A stretch of DNA of 64,000 bases from Pseudomonadota bacterium (lineage in GTDB: Bacteria; Desulfobacterota; Desulfovibrionia; Desulfovibrionales; Desulfovibrionaceae): positions 1-64,000 of the forward strand of contig JAEWQB010000019.1 of NCBI GenBank assembly GCA_023460395.1. The letters are read 5' to 3'. Numbering within the stretch: position 1 is the first letter of the stretch; the number at the start of each line of letters is the position of its first letter. Both the position numbers and the translations under genes were made by a program. Shown piece by piece: positions 24,131 through 32,399 of this stretch. The notes below the pieces were generated by a model. The model worked only from the letters and a program-made list of their open reading frames with translations. It did no database searches and had not been told where the DNA came from.

Positions 24131-26383
24131 CTAGCGACGACCACGACCGCCACGGTCGCCTCTGTCACCCCGGTCGCGACGATCGCCCCGATCACCCCGG
24201 TCACCCCGATCTCCCCGGTCACGTCCACCGCTACGGGGCGGACGGGCGGTATCTTCGGGATTCCAAGGAGTACCCTGAGCTTCCAGCAGCACAGCCTTGC
24301 GGCTGGCGCGGACGCGACCATCGTTGATTTCGATAACCTTAACCTGCATGTCTTCGCCCAAGGCGCAAACATCTTCGGTTTTTTCCACGCGGCCCACGTC
24401 CAACTGGGAAATGTGCACCAGTGCTTCCACATTGGGCAAGATTTCCACAATAGCGCCGATTTCCAGAATCTTTTTGACCTTGCCCATGTAGTTTTTGCCA
24501 AGGTCGGCACGCTGGTCGTAATATTGGACCATTTCGCGGGCCTGTTCCAGCGCTTCCAGCGTGGGAGCGAAAATCGTCACTTTACCGCTGTCCTCAATAT
24601 CAATGGAGGCACCCGTGGCACTGGTGATGGCTTTGATGTTCTTTCCGCCGGGGCCGATGATGACGCGGATGATCTCAGGGTTAACTTCCACCACGGCGAG
24701 TTGCGGAGCGTAATCCGACAGCTTGGAGCGGGAAGCGGGCAACACCTTGCCCATTTCTTCGAGAATGTGCAGACGCGCCACGCGGGCCTGTTCCAGTGCG
24801 CGGGCCATGACATCCGCAGGAATACCGGAGATTTTAATATCCATCTGGACGGCGGTGATGCCGTCGGCTGAACCGGCGATCTTAAAGTCCATATCGCCCA
24901 GAGCGTCTTCGTCGCCCAGAATGTCGGTCAGCACGATGTAATCGTCTTCTTCTTTGATCAGCCCCATGGCCACACCGGCAATGGGGGAATGCACGGGAAC
25001 ACCTGCGTCCATGAGCGAGAGGCAGCCACCGCATACGGCAGCCATGGAGGAGGAACCGTTAGATTCCATGGTTTCCGACACCACGCGGAGCGTGAAGGGG
25101 AAGTCTTCACCTGCGGGAGTGATGGGGCGCAGTGCCTTTTCCGCCAGCGCACCGTGACCAATTTCGCGGCGGGAAACGCGCACAGGCTTCACCTCGCCCA
25201 CGCAGTAGGGAGCGAAGTTGTAGTGCAGCATAAACCGCTTGGTCACATCGCCAGTCAGGGAGTCCATGCGCTGTTCGTCGGTGGAGCTACCCAGAGTGGT
25301 AACCACCATGGATTTTGTTTCACCGCGCGCGAACAGGGCGGAACCGTGTGCGCGGGGCAGCAGGCCCACTTCAACTTTGATGGGACGAACGGTCGTTACA
25401 TCACGTCCGTCAATGCGCAGGCCATCTTTACGGATGCGGGTACGCACCAGCTTCTTTTCCAGAGCGGAGAGGATGTCGGGCACTTCAGACAGCGAGGCGG
25501 CGGGATCGTCCGCATATGCGGGGTCTTCAGCCAGCGCGGTCATAACGGCGTCCTTCACGGCCTTGCGAGCTTCTTTGCGGGCCATCTTTTCAGGCACACG
25601 CAGCGCGTTTTCCAAGTCCGCAGTTGCCAGAGTGGCAACCTTTTCCTGAAGAACGGTATCGGGCATGGGCGGCTCAAACGTCTGCTTTTCCTTGCCTACC
25701 ATGGCCCGCAGTTGTTCCTGAGCGTCCAGCAGGGGCAGAATTTCCTTATGGCCCCATTCCAGAGCCTCAGCTACCACTGCTTCGGGCACAAATTTGGCTT
25801 CACCTTCCACCATGACCACGGCGTCGCGGGATGCGGCGAACACGAGGTTGAGGTCGGCATCCTGCATTTCAGGAAAGGAGGGGTTCAGCACAAAGCTGCC
25901 GTTGATGCGGCACACGCGTGCGCCTGCCACCGGCCCGTTGAACGGGATGGACGAGATGCCCAGTGCGGCGGATGCGCCGGTGAGAGCCAGCACGTCGGAC
26001 TCTTCCTTCTGATCGGAAGAGATAACGTTAGCAAGCACCTGCACTTCATCGCGGTAGCCCTTGGGGAACATGGGGCGGATAGGACGGTCAATCACGCGGG
26101 CGCACAGGGTTTCGCGCTCGCTAGGACGTCCGATTTCGCGGCGGAAGAAAGAACCGGGAATACGGCCCGCCGCATACATTTTTTCCGTGTATTCCACGGT
26201 AAGCGGGAAAAATCCCATATCCCGTTGCAGGGGCTGGGAGCAGGCGGTAACCAGCACCACGGTGCCGCCGCACTGCACCCACAGGGCGCCGTCGGCCTGA
26301 TTGGCCAGTCGCCCTGTTTCAAGAATAATTTCCTTGCCGCCGACTGTGGCGACAACACGCTTTGCGTTAAAAATATTTTCCAT
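24131..26383 (-). CDS. pnp: Polyribonucleotide nucleotidyltransferase (PNPase)
   Basis: 750 residues from MENIF, with AAGGA 8 bases upstream. It is a phosphorolytic 3'-5' exoribonuclease, the trimeric core of the RNA degradosome. Two RNase PH domains (about 10-230 and 320-550; GRIPGSFFRREIGRPSERE in the first) are followed by a KH domain (EIIRVIIGPGGKNIKAIT) and an S1 domain (about 620-690). The last ~30 residues are a run of RGD/RRD units encoded by a short DNA repeat, an extension beyond the ~710 residues of E. coli PNPase. That tail is basic and could bind RNA. The leader holds several hairpins. Confidence 0.97.
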   Translation of the reverse strand: MENIFNAKRVVATVGGKEIILETGRLANQADGALWVQCGGTVVLVTACSQPLQRDMGFFPLTVEYTEKMYAAGRIPGSFFRREIGRPSERETLCARVIDRPIRPMFPKGYRDEVQVLANVISSDQKEESDVLALTGASAALGISSIPFNGPVAGARVCRINGSFVLNPSFPEMQDADLNLVFAASRDAVVMVEGEAKFVPEAVVAEALEWGHKEILPLLDAQEQLRAMVGKEKQTFEPPMPDTVLQEKVATLATADLENALRVPEKMARKEARKAVKDAVMTALAEDPAYADDPAASLSEVPDILSALEKKLVRTRIRKDGLRIDGRDVTTVRPIKVEVGLLPRAHGSALFARGETKSMVVTTLGSSTDEQRMDSLTGDVTKRFMLHYNFAPYCVGEVKPVRVSRREIGHGALAEKALRPITPAGEDFPFTLRVVSETMESNGSSSMAAVCGGCLSLMDAGVPVHSPIAGVAMGLIKEEDDYIVLTDILGDEDALGDMDFKIAGSADGITAVQMDIKISGIPADVMARALEQARVARLHILEEMGKVLPASRSKLSDYAPQLAVVEVNPEIIRVIIGPGGKNIKAITSATGASIDIEDSGKVTIFAPTLEALEQAREMVQYYDQRADLGKNYMGKVKKILEIGAIVEILPNVEALVHISQLDVGRVEKTEDVCALGEDMQVKVIEINDGRVRASRKAVLLEAQGTPWNPEDTARPPRSGGRDRGDRGDRGDRGDRRDRGDRGDRGGRGRR

Positions 26384-26423
26384 TCTGTGGATCCTTTGTT
26401 CTCTGCGCAAAGGGGATTCCGGG

Positions 26424-26551
26424 AAAAACGCCTTGGTCGTTTTTCAGCGGGCGGGCAAGGTGCTTTTCCCGGACCCCCCTTTCACGCGACTGCATGATGC
26501 GGCTTTAGTTAGCCGCAGAGAATGAGAGGGGAGTCCCACACGGGACTCCCC
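26424..26551 (-). other. Structured rpsO-pnp intergenic leader with three hairpins
   Basis: Hairpins: AAAAACG (26424-26430) / CGTTTTT (26438-26444); GCGGCT (26499-26504) / AGCCGC (26511-26516); GGGGAGTCCC (26528-26537) / GGGACTCCCC (26542-26551). The last follows rpsO directly but has no T run on the minus strand. In E. coli the equivalent gap contains RNase III-cleaved stems through which PNPase represses itself. The same kind of control is plausible here. Confidence 0.55.
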
Positions 26552-26559
26552 GCAAAAGC

Positions 26560-26829
26560 CTACTTCCTGAGGCCGAGCTTTTTGATCAGGTCGCGGTAGC
26601 GCTGAACATCTTTCTTGGAAAGATAGTTCAACAGCTTGCGGCGCTGCCCCACCAGCTTAAGCAGACCGGTGCGGGAGTGGAAGTCTTTCTTGTGATCCTT
26701 GAAGTGATCAGTGAGGTACAGAATGCGTGCGGTGAGCAGGGCAACCTGTACTTCAGGGGAACCCGTGTCACCTTCGTGCTGGGCGTGTTCCTCAATAATG
26801 GCCTTTTTCTGTTCAGGCGTCATTACCAC
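26560..26829 (-). CDS. rpsO: 30S ribosomal protein S15
   Basis: 89 residues when started at the GTG (26829), which has GGAGG eight bases upstream; this is the standard S15 length. EHAQHEGDTGSPEVQVALLT and FHSRTGLLKLVGQRRKLLNY are the conserved S15 core that binds 16S rRNA helices 20-22. It lies between truB and pnp as in most bacteria. Confidence 0.97.
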   Translation of the reverse strand: MVMTPEQKKAIIEEHAQHEGDTGSPEVQVALLTARILYLTDHFKDHKKDFHSRTGLLKLVGQRRKLLNYLSKKDVQRYRDLIKKLGLRK

Positions 26830-26854
26830 AGCGATATCCTCCGAATGATAAAGG

Positions 26855-27781
26855 TTAACGCCACAAGCCGCGAACCAAGGACCATACCGGCTGTCCGTGC
26901 ACGATGCGTGTTTCCGCCAGCGCCAGAGGGGTGCGGTCTGGGTCCAGCAACATTGCCGGTATGCCTTCGGTAAAAGGCATGTTGGCAATGGCCTCTGGAA
27001 CATACCGGGCCGCGATGCCGTTGCGGACATTATTGGCTGAAGCGGTGTCGAGCACTACTTTGGGCCAGTCCGGCAACGCCCTGTCCAGCGGGATAACCCG
27101 GTCAGGCAGGGTTTCTGGCGCGTCGATGACAGCATCAAGCGCGTGAGCCTCGTCCAAGGAGAACGGGTGGCTGTATTCCCGGATGAGTTCTGTCAGCACC
27201 GCGCCGCACTGCAATCGCGCCCCCAGGCTGTGGGCCAGGGAACGAATGTAGGTGCCGGAGCTGCAACGCACCCGGAAGCGAACCAGAGGAAGTTCACACG
27301 AGAGAACTTCCGCCTGGGAAATTGTTACGGTCTTCTGTTTGACCGGTGTTTCCAGTCCCTTGCGGGCTAATTTGTAGAGCGATTGACCATTGTGCTTGGC
27401 GGCGGAATACGCGGGCACTTCTTGCTCCGTAAGTTCCAGCCATGCACGCACTTCGCGCTCCACATCCTGCGGGGAAACATGATCCCATGGGGCTGTGGCA
27501 ACACATTCGCCCTCGGCGTCCCATGTATCGGTGCTTTCTCCCAGCCGGAGAGTGCCCGCATATACTTTTTCACCACCGGACATGAGGTGCCCGGACAGTT
27601 TAGTGCCCTGTCCCAGCAATACGATGAGCACACCTTCCGCCATGGGGTCCAGCGTGCCGGCATGTCCGATTTTTTTTTGTCCCAACCGCTTAACACGGCC
27701 TATGCATGTCCCAGAGGACGGTCCCTTGGGCTTATGGATGAGCAAAATGCCATCCTGCTGTGTGGGATTCTGTACTGCCAT
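26855..27781 (-). CDS. truB: tRNA pseudouridine-55 synthase
   Basis: 308 residues. It modifies U55 of the T loop in elongator tRNAs. The catalytic segment KKIGHAGTLDPMAEGVLIV holds the nucleophilic Asp at about residue 46. KPKGPSSG near the start and RVRCSSGTYIRSLAHSLG in the middle are TruB motifs. A PUA-like C-terminal region follows from about 250. Start AAGGAT-ATG lies 4 bases after the nrnA stop, so the genes are cotranscribed and probably coupled. Confidence 0.96.
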   Translation of the reverse strand: MAVQNPTQQDGILLIHKPKGPSSGTCIGRVKRLGQKKIGHAGTLDPMAEGVLIVLLGQGTKLSGHLMSGGEKVYAGTLRLGESTDTWDAEGECVATAPWDHVSPQDVEREVRAWLELTEQEVPAYSAAKHNGQSLYKLARKGLETPVKQKTVTISQAEVLSCELPLVRFRVRCSSGTYIRSLAHSLGARLQCGAVLTELIREYSHPFSLDEAHALDAVIDAPETLPDRVIPLDRALPDWPKVVLDTASANNVRNGIAARYVPEAIANMPFTEGIPAMLLDPDRTPLALAETRIVHGQPVWSLVRGLWR

Positions 27782-27785
27782 ATCC

Positions 27786-28772
27786 TTAAGCCTGCTTTCC
27801 GTCTAGTGCCAGTTTGCGGCCTATAGTTTCCAACACCGCGTCACACGCGGCGTCCAGCGGCATAGTCAGTGTGGCTCCGGCGGCATTGCGGTGCCCACCG
27901 CCGCCAAACTCCACGGCAACGGCGCGGACGTCCACGGTTCCGCGGGAGCGCATGCTGATTTTGCACTGCCCCGGAGCGGCGTCCCGTATAGTCAGGGCGA
28001 TTTCCACCCCGCGAATATTACGCAGGGTGTTGACGATGCCTTCAGTGTCTTCAATGGTGGTTTCTGTTTCAGTAAAGAGCTTCTCCGGGAAGAGCATATA
28101 GGCGACTTTTCCCTCGTGAGCCAGTTTTACCGAAGTAAACAGGGTACCCCACAGGTGGACACGGCGCAGCGTCCAGTTGGTTTCACTCTTTTGGGCAAAG
28201 ACTTCTGGATTAAGTCCGCGGCGGAGAATCTCCGCGGCGATTTCCATGGTGCGTGGGGTGGTGTTTCCATACGCGAAGTGACCGGTATCCGAGACAAGCG
28301 CAAGATACAGCGCTTCGCCAAGCGGGCCGTCCAGCGGCAGGTCCATCCGGTTAGCCAGCACCGCCAGCATTTCTCCCACAGCGGCGAAGTCCGGGGCGAT
28401 CCAGTTCACCTCGGCGAAGTCCGGGGTGCCTATGTGGTGGTCAATGCAGATGGAAGGCATGGCGGAGGCAAGACGTTCCATGGCTTCACCCGCGCGGGAG
28501 GGGCTGCCGCAGTCCAGTACAACAAGCCGCCGGGGAGTGAAGGGAAGGTCATCAGGCGAGGAATATACCGGACAGGGAAAATCCACCCAGTCCAGATAGC
28601 CGGGTACGCCGGATTCATTGTAGGCCACAACCCGTTTGCCGAGGCGGTGCAGCATCCACGCCAGTGAGGCCATGGACCCGATGGCGTCACCGTCAGGATT
28701 CACATGGGCGGTGACGAGGAAGTCATTTTCCTCGCGCAGGATGTGTATGATGCTGTCAAGAATGTTCCGCAT
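27786..28772 (-). CDS. nrnA: DHH-family bifunctional oligoribonuclease / PAP phosphatase
   Basis: 328 residues. It degrades nanoRNAs and may hydrolyse 3'-phosphoadenosine 5'-phosphate, a product of sulfate assimilation. DHH domain motifs: AHVNPDGDAIGSMASL (about 22-37), VVLDCGSPSR and IDHHIG, which together form the Mn sites. The C-terminal DHHA1 domain ends in EFGGGGHRNAAG. It sits between ylxP and truB, an arrangement seen in many bacteria with infB operons. Confidence 0.94.
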   Translation of the reverse strand: MRNILDSIIHILREENDFLVTAHVNPDGDAIGSMASLAWMLHRLGKRVVAYNESGVPGYLDWVDFPCPVYSSPDDLPFTPRRLVVLDCGSPSRAGEAMERLASAMPSICIDHHIGTPDFAEVNWIAPDFAAVGEMLAVLANRMDLPLDGPLGEALYLALVSDTGHFAYGNTTPRTMEIAAEILRRGLNPEVFAQKSETNWTLRRVHLWGTLFTSVKLAHEGKVAYMLFPEKLFTETETTIEDTEGIVNTLRNIRGVEIALTIRDAAPGQCKISMRSRGTVDVRAVAVEFGGGGHRNAAGATLTMPLDAACDAVLETIGRKLALDGKQA

Positions 28773-28784
28773 TGTTCTTCCGCG

Positions 28785-29075
28785 CTATTCGATGCCAAAA
28801 AATTCCATGTCGCTGTATACCATTTCTTCATGACACACGGCTTCCATCATGGACAGGCATTTGGTGAGTCTGCTTTGCAGGTGGCGTTCGCTGTTACTTA
28901 CCGAAACCACGGCAAGGGCCAGACGACCAAGCGAGTCTTCCGAGCCGACTTCGGCAATGGAGACATTGAATTGGTTGCGCACCTTCTGCTTTAGGCTGTT
29001 GGCGATGCGCCGTTTGCCTTTCAGCGAGTCATTGCCGTGCAACCGGTATTCCACGGAAAGAACGCCGATGACCAT
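28785..29075 (-). CDS. DUF503 family protein (YlxP-like)
   Basis: 96 residues. The DUF503 pattern is visible: IGVLSVEYRLHGNDSLKGKR at the start, then KVRNQFNVSIAEVG. The family is small, cytoplasmic and typically found next to infB or rbfA; it is linked to ribosome maturation without a proven reaction. Here rbfA itself is not between infB and truB. A strong hairpin with a T run separates it from infB. Confidence 0.9.
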   Translation of the reverse strand: MVIGVLSVEYRLHGNDSLKGKRRIANSLKQKVRNQFNVSIAEVGSEDSLGRLALAVVSVSNSERHLQSRLTKCLSMMEAVCHEEMVYSDMEFFGIE

Positions 29076-29091
29076 GATATCCGCCTGTGAT

Positions 29092-29139
29092 AAAAAACAC
29101 CGGACCGGAAACCGCGCATGGCACGCGGTTCCGGTCCGG
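29092..29139 (-). terminator. Intrinsic terminator between infB and ylxP
   Basis: A long stem (29100-29116 with 29124-29139, one A bulge, 7-base loop) is followed on the minus strand by TGTTTTTT. It is fully terminator-like although it lies inside a conserved operon. It may reduce downstream expression or protect a processed 3' end. Confidence 0.8.
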
Positions 29140-29150
29140 CGACAGGTATC

Positions 29151-32150
29151 CTACAGGGTGGCGGCTTCTTCCACGGTGTCAAAGGCTTCGATTACGTCAC
29201 CGATCTTGATGTCGTTGAAGTTCTCAAGCCCAATACCGCATTCGTAGCCCTTGGCCACTTCCTTCATGTCGTCCTTGAAACGCTTCAGCGAAGAGGCGCG
29301 GCCCGTGTAGATGACCACACCGCTGCGCAGCAGACGGATGCCTGCATTGCGGGTGATTTTGCCATCTTCCACAATACAACCAGCGATAATGCCCACTTTG
29401 GGAACGCTGAAGGTTTCGCGCACTTCGGCCTGACCGAGGTACACTTCTTTAATGACCGGGGCGAGCAGGCCCGCCATGGCGGCCCGGATTTCTTCCACCA
29501 GCTTGTAGATGATGTCGTAGAACCGGATGTCCACCCCTTCGCGGTCCGCCACTTCTTTCACCTTGACGGTGGGGCGCACGTTGAAGCCGATAATGACTGC
29601 GTCAGATGCCGAAGCAAGCAGAATATCCGACTCGGTGATGGAACCCGCGCCGCTGTGGATGACTTCCACCTTAACCTGCTCGGTCGCCAGCTTGCGCAGT
29701 GCGTCCACAATAGCTTCCACAGACCCTTGCACGTCGGCCTTGAGCACCACGTTAAGGACCACGGCGTCTTTGGTGTCCGCGCGGCGGGAGAGGAAGGTTT
29801 CCAGCGTAACCTTGGATTCGCGGGCCAACGTGCGTTCCCGCATCTTTACGGCGCGCTGTTCCGCGATGCGGCGTGCGACCTTTTCATCTTCCAATGCCAC
29901 GAACTCTTCGCCAGCTTCGGGTACGCCGTCAAAGCCCTGTACTTCGGCAGGGGTGGAGGGACCGGCTTCCAGCACCTTTTGGCCTTGGTCGTTGAACATG
30001 GCGCGTACACGACCAGAGAAGGGACCGCATACGAAGACGTCGCCCTGCTTGAGCGTGCCTTCCTGCACCAGCACCGTAGCCACGGCTCCGCGTCCCTTGT
30101 CCAGCTTGGCTTCCACAATGTGTCCGCGAGCGGGCTTGTCGGGATTGGCGCGCAGTTCCAGCACCTCGGCCTGCAAGGCCAGCAGTTCCAGCAGATCGTC
30201 CAACCCTTCGCGTGTTTTGGCGGAAACTTTGGCAAAAATGGTATCGCCCCCCCAATCTTCGGGGACAAGACCTTGTTCAGCCAGCTCGCGCATCACGCGA
30301 TCGGGGTTGGCGGCTTCTTTGTCAATTTTGTTGACGGCCACCACAATGGGCACACCTGCGGCTTTGGCGTGGCTGATAGCTTCACGGGTCTGTTCCATAA
30401 CCCCGTCATCAGCGGCTACCACAAGGATAACGATGTCCGTTACCTTGGCACCGCGGGCACGCATGGCGGTGAACGCTTCGTGACCGGGAGTATCAAGGAA
30501 ACAGAGATCACCGCGTTTGGTGCTTACATGATATGCGCCGATGTGCTGAGTGATGCCGCCAGCTTCTCCCGATGTGATGGAAGACTTGCGGATGGCGTCC
30601 AGCAGCGAGGTTTTACCATGGTCAACGTGGCCCATGATGGTAACAACGGGCGGACGGGGCTTGAGGTTTTCCTCGGTGTCCACATCCTTGCCGTGCGGGA
30701 GCAGCAGATCTTCTTCGGAGAAGCCCACCTTTTCCACTTCATACTCAAATTCAGCACCTACCAACGTCGCCGTGTCGATATCAAGCGATTGGTTGATGGT
30801 GGCAAATACGCCAAGCTGCATGAGCACCTTGATGACTTCGGAGCCTTTAACGCCCATCTGGTGCGCCATGTCGGCTACCCGAATGGCTTCATCCACCCTG
30901 ATTTTGCGCTTGGCAGCTTTAATGGGCTGCGTGGACCCGGCGTCCTTACGCTTGCCACCACGTTTGGGCTTGCGACCGCGCTGCCATTCATCGGAAGCGG
31001 AAATCTGGTCTTTCGTCCCTTTTTTGGTGCCGCGTGTGCCCTTTTTACCGAAATCTTCGTTGCGATCTCCCCGACCGAACTCCACGGTGCGCTTGCCTTT
31101 GGCATGGCGACGGCGTGCGTCTTCGCTACCCGGAGCCGGAACAGGAGCGGCGTCCGTGCGCGGACCGCGTGGACCTGCCGGACCTGCGGAGCCAGCCGGA
31201 CCCGCAGGGCGAGGCGGGCGAGGAGCACGGGGATCCCGGTCCCTATCGCGATCGTCGCGGGGGGCACCGGAGCGGGGAGCCTGTCCACCACTGGGGCGGC
31301 GAGTATCGCGGTTATCCCGACCATCGCGACCGTCACGACCATCCCGGTTTTGTTCCCGGCTCGGACGTTCGGCAGCGGCTGGTTGCGGTTTTGATTCCGG
31401 TGTAGGCAGCGAGATAATACGCACCTGCGGGGTGGAAACCTCTTCGCGCTTTTTGGGCTTTTTCTTTTTCCGTTTGCGTTCGTCGTCTTCAGCATCGTCA
31501 TGCGCTGCCGAAGTCTGTTCCTGAGCGGGTGCTTCCACAGCGGGAGCGGCACTCGCCTTGGGCGCTACGGTTTCCGCCTGCACGGGAGCGGCCTGCGGGG
31601 CTGCCACGGTAGCCGTTTCCGGTTGCGCAGTGGCCTGCGGTTCTTCCCCGGCTGGCATGCCGGTTCCGGGCGTAGGCTGCTGGGGGGTGTCAGCAGCGCC
31701 GGGCTGGCTTTCGGCAGCGGCGGGCTTAATAATACGGGCTGTGGGCGTTGGCACCTGCTCCTGCGCGGGCGCTCCGGCAGGGCGAACCACACGGGCTCGG
31801 GGCGTCTCGTTTTGCAAATCGGGCTTGGCGGCCTTGGGAGCTGCGGTCCCGGTTTCCCCATCGGCGGAGGAAGCTGGTTTGGGGGCGCGGCCCCGGTCGC
31901 CTCTGTCACCACGTCCCGCGCTCTGGCGACGGCGAACAATAACGCCGGACGCAGTTTCTTTGCGCATGACCTCGCGCTGGGCAGGACCGGACTTCACCCG
32001 TTCGGTGACGCGGTCTACCTCGTCGGTCGTCAGGCTGCTTTGGGGACTTTTGGCATTGATACCAAGCTCTCTAAGCACACCCAGTAGATCCTTGGTGGAA
32101 ACACCAAGGTCGGCGGATACATCTTTAACCTTTGTCTTTTCGTCACTCAT
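29151..32150 (-). CDS. infB: Translation initiation factor IF-2
   Basis: 999 residues, a long form. The N-terminal IF2_N segment (1-~55) has DLGVSTKDLLGVLRELGI. It is followed by ~330 residues of Pro/Ala/Gln- and then Arg/Asp/Gly-rich linker, including GRDGRDGRDNRD, and a second IF2_N-like segment near 430. The G domain begins near 497 with MGHVDHGKTSLLDAI (G1), then DTPGHEAF (G3) and NKID (G4). Domains II to IV complete the protein, with C2 binding fMet-tRNA. It delivers initiator tRNA to the ribosome. It is cotranscribed with ylxR, nusA and rimP. Confidence 0.97.
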   Translation of the reverse strand: MSDEKTKVKDVSADLGVSTKDLLGVLRELGINAKSPQSSLTTDEVDRVTERVKSGPAQREVMRKETASGVIVRRRQSAGRGDRGDRGRAPKPASSADGETGTAAPKAAKPDLQNETPRARVVRPAGAPAQEQVPTPTARIIKPAAAESQPGAADTPQQPTPGTGMPAGEEPQATAQPETATVAAPQAAPVQAETVAPKASAAPAVEAPAQEQTSAAHDDAEDDERKRKKKKPKKREEVSTPQVRIISLPTPESKPQPAAAERPSREQNRDGRDGRDGRDNRDTRRPSGGQAPRSGAPRDDRDRDRDPRAPRPPRPAGPAGSAGPAGPRGPRTDAAPVPAPGSEDARRRHAKGKRTVEFGRGDRNEDFGKKGTRGTKKGTKDQISASDEWQRGRKPKRGGKRKDAGSTQPIKAAKRKIRVDEAIRVADMAHQMGVKGSEVIKVLMQLGVFATINQSLDIDTATLVGAEFEYEVEKVGFSEEDLLLPHGKDVDTEENLKPRPPVVTIMGHVDHGKTSLLDAIRKSSITSGEAGGITQHIGAYHVSTKRGDLCFLDTPGHEAFTAMRARGAKVTDIVILVVAADDGVMEQTREAISHAKAAGVPIVVAVNKIDKEAANPDRVMRELAEQGLVPEDWGGDTIFAKVSAKTREGLDDLLELLALQAEVLELRANPDKPARGHIVEAKLDKGRGAVATVLVQEGTLKQGDVFVCGPFSGRVRAMFNDQGQKVLEAGPSTPAEVQGFDGVPEAGEEFVALEDEKVARRIAEQRAVKMRERTLARESKVTLETFLSRRADTKDAVVLNVVLKADVQGSVEAIVDALRKLATEQVKVEVIHSGAGSITESDILLASASDAVIIGFNVRPTVKVKEVADREGVDIRFYDIIYKLVEEIRAAMAGLLAPVIKEVYLGQAEVRETFSVPKVGIIAGCIVEDGKITRNAGIRLLRSGVVIYTGRASSLKRFKDDMKEVAKGYECGIGLENFNDIKIGDVIEAFDTVEEAATL

Positions 32151-32165
32151 ACTTGCTAACCCCCT

Positions 32166-32393
32166 TTACTTCCGCCGAACCTTGAACCGGGCGAATCGCT
32201 GCGCGCAGTCTGGATTGGTGCAGATGTAATAACCCCGGCCCGGCAAGTTCTGCTTCTGGTCAGGGACCAGAGGCGATTGCCCACCGTCTGCCGGGGGGCA
32301 GACGTACCGCAGAAGCTCATGTTTGGCAAACCGGCTTCTGCATATGATGCACATACGCGTAGGCGTATGCGGTTTTTGAACAGGTGTGACCAT
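32166..32393 (-). CDS. YlxR-family (DUF448) protein
   Basis: 75 residues with the family pattern RMCIICRSRFAKHELLRYV near the start and GRGYYICTNPDCAQRFAR at the end. CxxC and CxxxxC pairs may hold a metal. The family is basic and probably RNA-binding; B. subtilis YlxR has been linked to RNase P. It starts 6 bases after nusA ends and is followed by infB, the universal arrangement. Confidence 0.9.
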   Translation of the reverse strand: MVTPVQKPHTPTRMCIICRSRFAKHELLRYVCPPADGGQSPLVPDQKQNLPGRGYYICTNPDCAQRFARFKVRRK

Positions 32394-32399
32394 TCGGAG

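Noticed and set aside
24989..26497. A 502-codon open frame antisense to pnp
   Set aside because: It is a GC-bias shadow: no ribosome site, no recognisable domain, and it lies wholly opposite a certain gene.
29118..31394. A 758-codon open frame antisense to infB
   Set aside because: It mirrors the infB reading frame in GC-rich DNA; its His/Gly/Phe-rich composition matches no protein family.
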